Of a DNA stretch of 64,000 nucleotides, positions 21,752 to 33,012 are shown piece after piece. A program made the translations under genes and the position numbers. The notes under the pieces were generated by a model that searched no databases, was not told where the DNA came from, and saw only the letters and a program-made list of their open reading frames with translations. Each line of letters starts with the position of its first letter. Position 1 is the stretch's first letter. The DNA is taken from positions 4,340,001 through 4,404,000 of the forward strand of contig NC_134766.1 in assembly GCF_050436995.1 (NCBI RefSeq), read 5' to 3'. The stretch comes from Anticarsia gemmatalis. Taxonomy: Eukaryota > Arthropoda > Insecta > Lepidoptera > Erebidae.

Positions 21752-22144
21752 TCTTACAAAGTTTTCTTTCGACATCAAGAAAATGTAAATAACTTATATA
21801 AATAAAAAATATTTGCTGTTCGTTAGTCCCGCTAAAACTCGTGAACGTGCTTGACCGATATGGTTAATTTTGGTCTTGAATTATTTGTGGAAGTCCAGAG
21901 AAGGTGTAAAAGGTGAATAAAATTGAAAATGCGAATAAATAAAAACAAGAAAGCGTGAGCGGAGCTGCGCGTGTCAGCTTGTCTCTAATAAACATTGGTA
22001 TTTGTTGTGCAATATACAATATTCATACTACGTTTTTGTATTTATAGGTATTGATGCAATCTACAATTTACTATCTTTTCAGTATCGAAACGTGATGTAC
22101 ATAATTTTAATTGTATTGTTATCAATTAACGTTTTTTGTTTATT

Positions 22145-22243
22145 GTAGACTGCCTCTGTCTGGGCTGTACAGCATGCATATTAAGGCCTCGGGTTCTATT
22201 CCCGGGTTGAGAAAATACTCTATTAGAATGACCCCAATTGCCC
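22145..22243 (+). mobile_element. SINE-like repeat, family T3, fragment
   Basis: Contains GCCTCGGGTTCTATTCCCGG, the B-box-like part of the family. Confidence 0.45.
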
Positions 22244-22494
22244 AATGGCCCATAGCCGGTTGCGCTCACCGGTCGGTAAACGATATGTGGGTTAAGCAAC
22301 CATTGGCGCGGTTACTCCATAGATGGGTGACCGCATAGTAGTATTTGAAACTGTCTCCGTGCTTCGGAGGGCACGTTAACAGTCGGTCCCGGTTGTTATA
22401 TACTACGATAACAGTCGTTAAGCCATGTCAAAGGCGGCTGTCATGGGCGGCTTGAACAACTTTGACACTAGGTTGACCACTAACCATACGATAA
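22244..22494 (+). mobile_element. 5S-derived SINE, family B, full length, sense strand
   Basis: The clearest copy: GGCCCATAGCCGGTTGCGCT, CACCGGTCGGTAAACGAT, GGGTTAAGCAACCATTGGCG and GATGGGTGACCGCATAG in order, with the same spacing as in insect 5S rRNA. The body follows and ends TTGACCACTAACCATACGAT. Confidence 0.88.
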
Positions 22495-22500
22495 GAAGAA

Positions 22501-23824
22501 GATTAGAATGACCCTTAATAGTAGCGTAGTAACGCGTCTACACCTTCGGGTATAAAAGGCATGATGTTTTTTATGTATGTCTTTCAAAACTAGATACGAT
22601 TGTTTATTCATACAATAATATGAATACAAAATGTAGTTTCACTTCAAACCAGTTGCGTATTGAGTATTACAAATGACAATCAGATTACGCAGTACATTGC
22701 TGGTGCTGACGTAAGAACAACAAGACTAGCACCTTAAGAAAAAGCAATGTATAATGACTCTCAATTAATTCTCAACCGAGTTTAACAATTGCTCCTTTGT
22801 TGGCTGGGTTATTGACTTCTTTTTGGGAAATAACGTTTTACTTAAATATTCGCGCGCATAAGTCCAAAGTCTTAGCAGAAATACGTAATTGATATTATCT
22901 CGAGTAAGCCGCTTAAAATGTCAAATATTGAACTAGTCATTGTGTTACGGGTAAAGTTTACTTTTAGACAGTACAAATTTGTACTGTTTATTAGGCTCAC
23001 GACTACCGTAGAATGGGGTTTTTCAGGAAAATTTGAGGTTAATTTGATTAAAGAAATAAGTAAATAGTTCGCATAAAAAGTAAGTGATGAGTTCAGTTTT
23101 CCAGTTCTTGGTACTATTATAAATAAAATTGTGCTATAAATAAAATTGTCAGGCAAATAATGTTATTGAACTTAAACATGCCCATTTCCTTCCAATTTGA
23201 AGTAGCCCTTGCATTCATAGTAACCTCTATTTATCTGTACCACAAAAAGAGGAAATACAAAATGACGATTAAGTAAAAAAAATACAGATGCAAAAATATT
23301 TGAATATAGATACGTAATATCACACTTGTTATTGTTAAAGGCTTAGTCAGGAGTGTTTGAACTACACCCATTTGTTTACACTTTATTCCCATGTAAGAGG
23401 TGGCGAGCCTATTACCATAGAATTTTGAGCACATTATCAAACTCCGCGCTACTATTGATATATGTAGGATCGGCGGACTAAAGAACATAAGTCAAAAATT
23501 CGATATTTTTTTTATTAGGTCTCCCGACTTCAAATAATTCAATACGCCATCTGACTAAAGCACTTAAGTCACTGAGAAATAATTCCCAGCATACTAAGTG
23601 GTGTACCTTATCAGCCTCGCACAATTTGAAAATTCCAAGACGGAATAAAAAACGTTTTTTATTGTTCCTGTAAAGTTCGACTTTTTGACTTATATTCTTT
23701 AGTCCGCCGACCCTAGATATATTCTTATATTTAAATTAATAAATACTTAAATACCAATAGAACTTTGCATGTTTCGGGCATAAAGGTTAGGATGGTAAAC
23801 ATTTTCCGAAATTATTTACTCCGT
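22501..23824. other. Unassigned DNA, no gene seen
   Basis: AT-rich, with short chance frames on both strands and no domain recognised. A direct echo, AGTCCGCCGACCCTAGATAT near 23700 against GTAGGATCGGCGGACTA near 23465 (inverted), suggests a further degraded element at about 23464-23722. Confidence 0.45.
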
Positions 23825-24020
23825 GACCTCCGTGGCGCAGTGGTTTAGGTCGCCACGTCGCTACCATTACGTCGGGAGGTCGTGGGTTCGATTCCCACAC
23901 GCAACAATTATTTGTGCGATCAACAAATAATATAATTGTTTCGGGTTGTACTTTGTGTCCGTTGTTTGTATGTTTGTCAAAGATACAAGAGCATTTCTTA
24001 GTGCGGGAGCTGTCATTTAA
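23825..24020 (+). mobile_element. tRNA-derived SINE, family T2
   Basis: A tRNA-like head CTCCGTGGCGCAGTGGTTTA (A box) and GTGGGTTCGATTCCCACACG (B box), then ATTATTTGTGCGATCAACAA and the body ending near TTCTTAGTGCGGGAGC. Not a functional tRNA: the cloverleaf does not close after the B box. Confidence 0.8.
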
Positions 24021-24167
24021 AAAAAAAATAACCCGGAAACAATTTTGAACTTTGCCAGTGACAAACACAGATAAGAAATAAATTAGCGTTAAACATTAAT
24101 CCAGATGTACAAGTATAATTATAATTATATACCTAATTAATAGATGACGTTGATTGGCCTACGAATT

Positions 24168-24262
24168 TTATCTTATCTCTCATTCAATATAAATATTAAG
24201 CGAAATTTGGATAATACATTTTACAAGATACTAGACGACACGGCTTGAATATCAAAAAAATG
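24168..24262 (+). promoter_or_regulatory. Promoter and leader exon of MBF2 gene 4
   Basis: TTATCTTATCTC (two GATA sites) at 24168-24179 stands a few bases before TTCAATATAAATA (about 24184), used as TATA box. The leader of about 45 bases ends at 24262 before the donor GTAAGT. Arrangement almost the same as before gene 5. Confidence 0.6.
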
Positions 24263-24331
24263 GTAAGTGATTTCAGTTAATTATTAGTTTTTAATAACGA
24301 TCAAAGTGCGAACTTGAAGGGTCTTTACTTA

Positions 24332-24524
24332 TCTTCTAATATATAAAATTCTCGCGTCACACTTTTCGTTGTCATACTCCTCCGAAACGACTGGACCGAT
24401 TTTGATGAAATTTTTTGTGTGTGTTCAAGGGGATCTGAGAATGGTTTAGATTCACATTTTGTCCGCTGGACAATGTTTTTTATTTAATTTTTATGGCAAA
24501 ACAACGTTTGCCGAGTCAGCTAGT
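24332..24524 (+). mobile_element. Helitron-like element, family H2
   Basis: TCTTCTAATATATAAAATTC at the 5' end; CAACGTTTGCCGAGTCAGC then TAG at the 3' end. Confidence 0.7.
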
Positions 24525-24711
24525 ATATATAAATATATGTATACTTAATATTATATTATTTATCCTTTCGGCACATCACCCCAAAAAAGTAAAGGTTATG
24601 ATGTACTTAGGTAAATACAGTAGTTTTGATCTTTATTCATAAGTCATTAAATTTTAATTTCCCGATCTGGATTCCCCTGTAGTAATATTGTTATCTACAT
24701 TATATACCAAT

Positions 24712-24995
24712 TATCCCAACCTTACCTTCAACTATGTGGGAGTCGGTTTTCAACCTCCACAATCCAGTTACCCGGGTTATAACACGATACTCTTCGGTAA
24801 GACTGGTTGCCAGCCTGACTACTGTTAACGACTGTCATAGATCTTAGAAAATTACAACCGGGACCGACATTTAACGATTTAACGTTCTCTCCGAAAACAC
24901 CCGAACCCGATTTTGTAAGATTGTCACCCATCCAAAACACAACCTCGGCAAGCTGAGCTTAACCCCAGAGATCTATCTGTGCAGTGTTGTTACTT
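24712..24995 (-). mobile_element. 5S-derived SINE, family A
   Basis: Reverse copy with GTCACCCATCCAAAACACAA, CCTCGGCAAGCTGAGCTTAA and CCCAGAGATC; the body is present. Confidence 0.75.
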
Positions 24996-25016
24996 AGCCT
25001 ATATTATATACTTATA

Positions 25017-25184
25017 CTAGCTGACCCAGCAAACGTTGTTTTGCCATATAAATAAAAAAAAATGGTCACTTAGGGACATGAGACCTACTCAATATGCTCA
25101 CAAAATTTCATCAAAATCGGTCAAGCCGTTTCGGAGGAGTATGGCAACGAAAACTGTGACGCGAGAATTTTACATATTAGATTA
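25017..25184 (-). mobile_element. Helitron-like element, family H2, upstream of MBF2 gene 4
   Basis: Begins CTAGCTGACCCAGCAAACG and ends near GCGAGAATTTTACATATT, about 25 bases before the ATG exon. Confidence 0.7.
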
Positions 25185-25210
25185 TATACTTATATTATTG
25201 GCTGTTTCAG

Positions 25211-25953
25211 ATGAAGAACGCACTATTATTAGCCGTGTTGGCGGTGCTGTCTGCCTACGTGAGCGCTGCAGCTGTCGACAGCGTCCAGACGACTGACGCT
25301 GAGACCAGACGCGCTGGAGACCTCGTCATCGGCACCATCGGCAGTGGCGACAGAGTTCTTTACAGGTATGTTGCTTTTCTTTAAATCTTATATATACAAT
25401 TTCCACGTCACAATGTTAGCTACCGTACTCCTCCGCAACGGCTTGATCGATTCTCATGATATTTTGTGAGCATATTGAGTAGGTCTGAAAAGCGGCCAAC
25501 ATCTATTTTTCATACGTCATAATTTTCGTCGCGGGGACTTTTACAAACATACCAACAATGGATACAAAGTTCAACCAGACCCGAAACGATTATTTGTGGA
25601 TCGCACAAATAATTGTCCCGTGTGGGAATCGAATTCACGATCTTCCGACACAATGGTTAACCACTGCGCTACGGAGGCAGTCAGAGTGATTTTTTGTATG
25701 TATGTAATAATCTATGGTTTTTCTTAGGAACTGGCACAACATGCCACCGGTGCCACAAGCGCTGTGGGGCCGTGACGTGATCTACCGCGGCAGTGCCAGA
25801 ATTACGGCGATCCGTGCCATTGAGGTTGACAACAACCCGACCTCCATCGCCACGCTCGTGGAGGGCGGCATCGGAGACACCACAGCAACCATCAGACTCG
25901 TTGCCGCCAGGGGCTTCGGCTTCTACTTCAGGGTCGAGGTTTACGGCCAGTAA
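25211..25953 (+). CDS. MBF2 family secreted protein, gene 4 of 5
   Basis: Exons 25211-25365 and 25728-25953 encode 126 residues. The ATG directly follows GCTGTTTCAG. Signal peptide MKNALLLAVLAVLSAYVSAA, a short spacer, then GSGDRVLYR across the phase-2 intron, as in genes 1 and 5. The second exon is 226 nt, nine bases shorter than in genes 1-3: NWHNMPPVPQ, RITAIRAIE, VEGGIGDTTATIRL and RGFGFYFRVEVYGQ. The final Gln replaces the usual Arg. The exons are GC-rich against AT-rich surroundings. Candidate AATAAA signals lie near 26048. Its intron holds a Helitron-like piece and a SINE. Confidence 0.9.
25386..25516 (+). mobile_element. Helitron-like fragment, family H2, in the intron of MBF2 gene 4
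   Basis: TCTTATATATACAATTTCCACG then GTACTCCTCCGCAACGGCTT; no 3' CTAG end. Confidence 0.65.
25525..25682 (-). mobile_element. SINE family T2 in the intron of MBF2 gene 4
   Basis: On the minus strand the head is GCCTCCGTAGCGCAGTGGTT and the B box lies near 25635; body as at 23825. Confidence 0.75.
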
Positions 25954-26214
25954 TATGTATCATGAATCTGGATTCTGATGTTGTTTTAAATAACTAACTG
26001 ACCCTGCAAACTTCGTATCGAATAACAGCCGATTTTTTGTAAGTAAATAAATAAATAATTAAAAAATCTTTTCTTTTCTTTATTTTTTGTTCAGTAAGAA
26101 CCATCCCCATACTTCAAGAAATATTACAAAGAAAGAATTAATTAAGTCGGTCCAGTCGTTTACGCGTGATGGCGTGACGCGACCAAGGGAAATAGGAATT
26201 CATTTTAAGCATTA

Positions 26215-29200
26215 TAGTCCGTAAGCCAGGCGCTAATTTTCGTCAGTCATTTCCTCTCAGTCGATAATTCGTAAAATGCCTCAGAGAGTCGCATTATGAC
26301 GCGTTGTAAACGTCAGCTGCGGCTCCGAGGGTGGGTTGAGCAGTGGCAGCCGCCCAAACACGTAAAAAAAAAAAATTTTTTTAGTCATTTCCTCCCGATT
26401 AAAAACTTGACCAAATTAAAGTTAAACCAATATTTCGAAGAAATAAAATCGTCAGCTGGTTATACAGTGGTGGATTATACGTCAGCTGGTCACGCAAAGA
26501 TGTAAAAAAAAAAAAGTTTAGTGATTTCCTCTCAAACGAAAATTTTTCAGATGATAGTTTATGTATTGTTTTTAATAAATAAATTAGTAAGCTGGCTGTA
26601 TGTAGGTGGAATGTTTGTCAGCTGATGACCTTAAGGTGTAACGTAGGAGCAAAGTAAATGTATCAGCTGACGTGTTTTCCCCCAACATACTGCCAGCTGA
26701 TTGTTTTTATTACTTACAGGATCATGTCAACAATTAGTACAACAATTTTTTTTCGGGAGGAAATGACGTACTTAAAGTTATTCAACATTATAGTCCGTAA
26801 GCCAGGCGCTAATTTTCGTCAGTTATTTCCTCTCAGTTGATAATTCGTAAAATGCCAGAGAGTCGCATTATGACGCGTTGTAAACGTCAGCTGCGGCTCC
26901 GAGTGTGGATTGAGCAGTGGCAGCCGCCCACGCACGTAATAAAAAAAAATGTTTTTAGTCATTTCTTCCCGATTAAAAACTTGATCAAATTAAAGTTAAA
27001 CCAATATTTCGAAGAAATAAAATCGTCAGCTGGTTATACAGTGGTGGATTATACGTCAGCTGGTCACACAAAGGTGAATAAAAAAAAAGTTTCGTGATTT
27101 CCTCTCAAAAGAAAATTTATCAGATGATAGTTTATGTATTGTTTTTAATAAATAAATTAGTAAGCTGGCTGTATGTAGGTGGAATGTTTGTCAGCTGATG
27201 ACCTTAAGGTGTAACGTAGGAGCAAAGTAAATGTATCAGCTGACGTGTTTTCCCCCAACATACTGCCAGCTGATTGTTTTTATTACTTACAGGATCATGT
27301 CAACAATTAGTAAAACTATTTATTTTCGAGAGGAAATGACGTACATAAAGATATTCAATATTATATTTAATGTGCAAACTAAAATGAAAGATTTTCTGGC
27401 AATGTTTCGATTGAATATTAAGTTATTAAGCTGCGTTTAGACGTGTATAGTATATTGTATCTGATATTGTTTTTATTTTCTCTCTCACGTAAGTAAGTGA
27501 TACTTATCTTAGTCTTACTCATGGCATAAACGGAAACTTTAAGTAAATAACACAATCAAACAAATAAGCATTAACAAAAAAAATTTCTAAGATCGTCAGA
27601 TCATAAAATAAAATTTTATTTCGGTAATTCATATTTTTCGTTCTCGCTTTAGCCCATGTTACTCGCATGCAGTGTGGCCAGATCGTGGGATATTTTTCCC
27701 TCCACTTTGCCGTTTTAAGTGTACTTAGATGAGAGTGTGTCAAAAAGTGAGGTAAAAATATCCCACAATGTGGCCACACTTCTCTCGTGTCTTTTAGATT
27801 TATTGTCTGTCCCCAAATATCCCTCCATCGCCCCTTACGGTGGTAACTCGTATAGTATTCTAGTTGTACCAGTTCGGGCATATCTATCCCCACCTAAGGC
27901 TAGGTATAGTTCTGGGTTTTGAAGTATTATACGTGCTAGTAAATAAAAGAGAGGAAAGTGAGATGAGCAGAAGCGAAAATGAAAATGATTAAATTTCCAA
28001 ACATAATTAAATAACTTTTTGTATTAAATCTTAAGCATTTTTAATTTAAATATTGAAAAATTATAAATTAATTGATTAGCTCAGCAAAGTATTTATTTAT
28101 TTCTATTCTTAAAAATCGTAGTTCCCATAACAAAAAATATTTAATCGAAACATTGCCAGAAAATCTTACATTTTAGTTTGCACATTAAATATAATGGTGA
28201 ATAACTTTAAGTACGTCATTTCCTCCCGAAAAAAAATAGTTGTACTAATTGTTGACATGATCCTGTAAGTAATAAAAACAATCAGCTGGCAGTATGTTGG
28301 GGGAAAACACGTCAGCTGATACATTTAATTTGCTCCTACGTTACACCTTAAGGTCATCAGCTGACAAACATTCCACCTACATACAGCCAGCTGACTTATT
28401 TATTTATTAAAAACAATACATAAACTATCATCTGATAAATTTTCTTTTGAGAGGAAATCACGAAACTTTTTTTTTATTCACCTTTGTGTGACCAGCTGAC
28501 GTATAATCCACCACTGTATAACCAGCTGACGATTTTATTTCTTCGAAATATTGGTTTAACTTTAATTTGATCAAGTTTTTAATCGGGAAGAAATGACTAA
28601 AAATATTTTTTTTATTACGTGCGTGGGCGGCTGCCACTGCTCAATCCACACTCGGAGCCGCAGCTGACGTTTACAACGCGTCATAATGCGACTCTCTGGC
28701 ATTTTACGAATTATCGACTGAGAGGAAATAACTGACGAAAATTAGCGCCTGGCTTACGGACTATAATGTTGAATAACTTTAAGTACGTCATTTCCTCCCG
28801 AAAAAAAATTGTTGTACTAATTGTTGACATGATCCTGTAAGTAATAAAAACAATCAGCTGGCAGTATGTTGGGGGAAAACACGTCAGCTGATACATTTAC
28901 TTTGCTCCTACGTTACACCTTAAGGTCATCAGCTGACAAACATTCCACCTACATACAGCCAGCTGACTAATTTATTTATTAAAAACAATACATAAACTAT
29001 CATCTGATAAATTTTCGTTTGAGAGGAAATCACTAAACTTTTTTTTTTTTTTTACATCTTTGCGTGACCAGCTGACGTATAATCCACCACTGTATAACCA
29101 GCTGACGATTTTATTTCTTCGAAATATTGGTTTAACTTTAATTTGATCAAGTTTTTAATCGGGAGGAAATGACTAAAAAAATTTTTTTTTTTTACGTTTT

Positions 29201-29342
29201 TGGGCGGCTGCCAGTGCTCAACCCACCCTCGGAGCCGCAGCTGACGTTTACAACGCGTCATAATGCGACTCTCTGAGGCATTTTACGAATTATCGACTGA
29301 GAGGAAATTGGTCGCGAAAATCTGTCACTGGCTTACGGACTA
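26215..29342. mobile_element. 3.1 kb foldback element: four units in palindromic order, TTA flanks
   Basis: Two direct units (26215-26790 and 26791-27360) are followed by a 0.7 kb centre and two inverted units (28197-28769 and 28770-29342). The paired arms run about 1.2 kb each (26215-27418 and 28136-29342). The outer ends are TAGTCCGTAAGCCAG and CTGGCTTACGGACTA, and TTA stands directly outside both (26212-26214, 29343-29345), which would fit a 3-bp PIF/Harbinger-like target site. Each unit holds six or seven CAGCTG motifs and about four ATTTCCTC motifs. No transposase is seen. Frames inside are by-products of the repeat. Confidence 0.8.
27671..27780. repeat. Inner hairpin at the centre of the 3.1 kb palindrome
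   Basis: AGTGTGGCCAGATCGTGGGA on the left is matched by TCCCACAATGTGGCCACACT on the right; ATATTTTT and AAAAATAT continue the arms. The imperfect stem encloses about 50 bases. Confidence 0.7.
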
Positions 29343-30073
29343 TTAGTGATTTTTAACTTGCGGTTCCAGGCCGCTCCGCTCGTTTAGAAAGTGCCATCTT
29401 TTAGTTGGTGACGTGAATAGTCTATTGCTCCCAAGTTTCAATTATTTTCATACTAAATTGCATTAAAATCAGTTAAACTGTTACTTGCAAGTGTTAGATA
29501 GATATTCACACGTATTTTAATGTTCCTATGTTTTGTGTTAGTGAATATATAACTCATATAATCGAAGTCATATCATCGCTGCTCCAGTCAGCCTACCACG
29601 GCGAGTGCAACCTGCGCGGAAACGTTAGGTATTTCAAGGTAAAATGCGTGTTCGCGTTAATTCCTGTGTAAACGAAGTATTTTACAAAAGGGCGAAGGTA
29701 TATTAAATACAGAGCTTAGAACATCAGTGACTCTTTTAACAAATAATTATACTCATTGTGACAATCAGTTTCCGGCAGACTACAACAACAAGATATAAAT
29801 ACACATATAATATATTTAGTCATATTTACTATCTATACAATTATCTATTTTATTAGATTATATTATCAGTATTTATGTAAATTAATTTATATACTAATTA
29901 TAATTAAAAGATTAATTTCATCATTACCAGTTTAAGCTTATTAAATCTTGTCTAGTAGGTAGGTATTTAATATTTTAAATTATCAGCGCGACACGTGGCC
30001 AGAGGGCTGGCCTTTTCTTAGGACAGAGAATAAGCATTGCTATTCAACGTGGCAATGCTGAAGCCTTCTGCGG
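29343..30073. other. Unassigned DNA with a short dispersed repeat
   Basis: 29592-29675 matches 55083-55168: CGGCGAGTGCAACCTGCG, AAACGTTAGG, GGTAAAATGCGTGTTCGCG. A poorer copy is at 39086-39125. Nothing else recognised. Confidence 0.55.
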
Positions 30074-30210
30074 GCTTATCACGTATCTCAGTGGACAGCT
30101 AGTATGCGTCAAATCTATGGTCAGTATTCAGTACATTGCTGCTTTGACGTAAAGTATTCATCACTATAATCTAAGGGAGAAAACAATGGACAGCATAGTG
30201 GCTTGCCTGG
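30074..30210. mobile_element. MITE, family C, degraded copy
   Basis: GCTTATCACGTATCTCAGTG and ACAATGGACAGCATAGTGGC match 7016-7180; the far end is lost. Confidence 0.65.
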
Positions 30211-30296
30211 GCACGTTACCCGAGGACGGCGATGCGGAGATATTTTATGATGCCTTATTTTAATTATATTTATATTTTTCTTTTGTACAGATTTTT

Positions 30297-30407
30297 TTTA
30301 TCCCAATACTGCTCCACTACTGGGCAAGGGTCCCCTCCCGTAACGAAAAAGGGGTTGGGTATTGAGTCCACCACGCTGGCCAAGTGCGGGACTTTAGGAA
30401 CTGCTTA
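30297..30407 (-). mobile_element. SINE family T1, fragment
   Basis: Tail only: ACTGCTCCACTACTGGGCAA to CACGCTGGCCAAGTGCGGGA. Confidence 0.7.
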
Positions 30408-30648
30408 CAACACGAAAAACAAAAGCGAAAACGCATACAACTTTCTATTAAATATTCCTTTTCGTTAAAAAAGAGTAGACTACAGTCACACACTAACTGC
30501 GTAATGCAAAACAATGATGTTTTCCTCGAGTATGTTAGACAAACAAAACTATTGATAAATTATCATAAGAGAGACATTGCACACAATAGGTTTCTATGAA
30601 ACAGTCGAGAGTGTAGTGTCATCGCTCACGACGCACCACAATGACTCA

Positions 30649-30748
30649 TAGATAACATTATCTTATCTCGTGTTCAATATATAATCTTAGTTCAGATGTT
30701 TGTGTTCAGTGGTCGGGAAACTGTCGTGTCACTGGAAGGAAACTGAAG
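30649..30748 (+). promoter_or_regulatory. Promoter and leader exon of MBF2 gene 5
   Basis: GATA sites (AGATAA, TTATCTTATCTC) at 30649-30669, TTCAATATATAA at 30673-30684, and a TTCAGT initiator at 30705-30710 about 30 bases on. The leader ends at 30748 before GTAAGT. The coding exon starts 2.35 kb downstream at 33101. Confidence 0.65.
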
Positions 30749-30779
30749 GTAAGTTATATGGAGATTTATTCATTCATAA

Positions 30780-31024
30780 TCTATACTAATGTTATAAAAT
30801 TGTAGAGTTTGTTTGTTTGAATGCGCTAATCTCAGGAACTACTGGTGCGAATTGAAAAAATATTTACTGTTGGATAGCTCATCTATTAAGGAAGGCTATA
30901 GGCTATATGACATCACGCTACAACCAATAGGAGCAGAGCAGCAGTAAAAAATGTTACAAAAACGGGGAAAAATACGACCCATTCTCTCTTATGTGACGCA
31001 AGCGAAGTTGCGCTGGTCAGCTAA
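30780..31024 (+). mobile_element. Helitron-like element, family H1, ending CTAA
   Basis: TCTATACTAATGTTATAAAA to GCTGGTCAGCTAA; the terminal hairpin is present. Lies within the 5' UTR intron of MBF2 gene 5. Confidence 0.75.
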
Positions 31025-31038
31025 TTATTGATATGAGC

Positions 31039-31243
31039 CATTTTCAAAGATCTTTGACAGTCTTTACAAGTTAGTCAGAAGTTTATAAGTCTGACAACCA
31101 GTCTTTCCGAGGGGTATCGTGTTACCCAGTAACTAGGTTGTGGAGGTCCGATAGGCAGTTGCTCCATGTAAAATACTGGTATATAGCTGTATCTGGTGAG
31201 ACTGGAAGCCTACTTTAACATAGTTGGAAGAAAGGCTGATGAT
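31039..31243 (+). mobile_element. 5S-derived SINE, family A, 3' part
   Basis: Starts at CAAAGATCTTTGACAGTC; tail ends AAAGGCTGATGATG, a GAT-repeat end. Head missing. Confidence 0.75.
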
Positions 31244-31892
31244 GAATTATTAATAGGATATTGAGTATAATAGTGTAAGGTGCGGGAAAAGAAAGAAAGT
31301 GTTCCTAGGTTCAAATGAGGATTTAAATATGGGTGCTTTTGGTATATTTTTGTGATGTTCATATACGTATCACAAAAATTATTGGTATATGAAGGTGTTA
31401 TACAAATATTGAGAAACATCAATAATTTAATTGACCATTATAAATGCCAAAATATAAAAGTGTTGCTTTTGAATTCAAAACTTTATGTTTTGCCACAGTT
31501 ACATTAATTGCGCTTGTTGGTTAAGGCTCTTACGCACCATACCGCGATTATCGTTTGTTTATACACTGAAAATATATTTTCCACGGCATCATACGGCTAG
31601 AAGGGCTAATAGAGTTTTCATACAACATTACATTTTTGTTAGCCTTCAGCATGTGCTATGGGAACTAAATATTCACAACATTTTATATGTCAAACTGACG
31701 TTACTTGACGCTATTGCACCGGCTATAAGAATTGCGGTACTGACCTTTTTGCAACATCAAGTCAGTAATAAATGGATATACAGAGAAGGCGGAATTCATG
31801 GGATAACTTCTACTACACAATATGTATTTTCATATAGGATGTCTTCACTTTCGGGTATATCGAGCGTGATATTACGTATAAGTATATGTGAT
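31244..31892. other. Unassigned DNA with a long chance frame
   Basis: A 159-codon frame (31485-31964) crosses into the LINE tail at 31893 and shows no known domain or splice logic. An inverted pair GAGGATTTAAATATG...ATACGTATC near 31315-31370 is weak. No gene claimed. Confidence 0.5.
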
Positions 31893-32107
31893 TCACGTAA
31901 AGCCGTCGGTCCTGCGCTTGACCTCTCACTGGTCGTGTCGGTTAGCCGTCCCACCAGACTATGAGAGTGATGGAATAGAGAATGTACCTGTGTATTGTGC
32001 ACACACTTGGACACTATAAACAAAGTCCTGCACAGATGGCCAGTTTCAATGAAACTGACCGCCGTAGCCGTATATCGGCTAGGAGGACATTATTATTATT
32101 ATTATGT
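31893..32107 (+). mobile_element. RTE-like LINE 3' end with ATT-repeat tail
   Basis: CCGTCGGTCCTGCGCTTGAC, ACTGGTCGTGTCGGTTAG, TGAAACTGACCGCCGTAGCC and a GGAGGACATTATTATTATT tail. Short tandem tails are usual in RTE-clade LINEs. Related pieces lie at 33269, 34756, 44377, 50723 and 53788. Confidence 0.65.
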
Positions 32108-32317
32108 GATTCATGAATACCACTCTGAAGAGTGTGTGAAAATAGAACTGCAGTCATCGAAAGGTATTATATCTCAAGTAGGAACAGATTAGTTTGAAGA
32201 GCTCTGATAATGACAGCAATTGAAAGTAGTCACGATTCTTCTAGAGTAATAATGAGTTGTCCTAGCAGTTAGAGGTTTTTTACCTCATTGACCGTTTTTG
32301 ATTTTGTTAGACTAGTT

Positions 32318-32533
32318 CTGTGACACGTCCGGTAGTGTCTGACTGCTGATCATAAGGTCTCGAGTTCGATTTCCCGTCGGGCAAATTGCTTTTGGTCTTC
32401 GCAAGTTTATATTTGCTTTTTTCTTTGTAATTTGAAGTTTGGTTACAAACCCAGGTAAACATTGTTAATGGCGAAATGTTGGTGTATTTTATACATCTGT
32501 ACCTACACCTCAGGTATAACAGGCGTAAATCGT
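32318..32533 (+). mobile_element. SINE-like repeat, family T3
   Basis: GTCCGGTAGTGTCTGACTGC, GTCTCGAGTTCGATTTCCCG and the tail TATAACAGGCGTAAAT. Confidence 0.6.
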
Positions 32534-32879
32534 GCATTCTAAAGCTCAACTTGTGGTACTATTGCAGGTTTTTCACCTCATTCGATATTTACCGTCTGAT
32601 ACAACAGTGATATCATCAACCTGTTTATGTCTCTCAACTAGAGCACTTGACAATATTTGTATATGTCATACTTTATTAAACAGTGAGCGTCAGACATAAG
32701 ATTGAACGTTTACTCTGGCATATTTTCCATCGCAGTTTTCTGTATAAAGATATAAGTTTAATTATGCTATTGATCAACAAACAATATGCAGTAACTTTAA
32801 AATTACTTTGAAGTTTATTTATATAAGCAATTCCACTATTTCCACATCAATATTTTCGATCAATCGAGCGTATTGCCCC

Positions 32880-33012
32880 ATACCGGGTACCTTTTATTCT
32901 CCGAGCTGCTTTTGAGAATATTCCAATATAAATTAGAATAAATACTTGTTGCCCCACCTGGAAATCGAACTCGAGATTCAAGATCAGCAGTCCTGTACAT
33001 AACCGCTCAGCT
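32880..33012 (-). mobile_element. SINE-like repeat, family T3
   Basis: Inverted copy: CCACCTGGAAATCGAACTCG and CAAGATCAGCAGTCCTGTAC. It ends about 90 bases before MBF2 gene 5. Confidence 0.6.

Noticed and set aside
22244..22330. 5S rRNA gene
   Set aside because: 5S-like segments are mutated and run into a repeated body found many times; a real 5S gene would be about 120 bases with a T-run end.
23825..23900. tRNA gene candidate (A box GGCGCAGTGG, B box GGTTCGATTCC)
   Set aside because: Same head at 25525, 56344 and 63952 joined to the same non-tRNA body; no closed acceptor stem. It is a tRNA-derived SINE.
27519..27893. 124-codon minus-strand frame as a transposase
   Set aside because: Spans the inner hairpin of the palindrome and has no DDE/D motif or family likeness.
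26296..29261. Four similar 69-86 codon frames as a gene family
   Set aside because: They are the same segment of the palindromic repeat in four copies; the frames contain poly(A)-derived lysine runs and are not independent genes.
31485..31964. 159-codon frame as a gene
   Set aside because: Crosses into the RTE-like tail at 31893, has no recognised domain and no splice or codon support.
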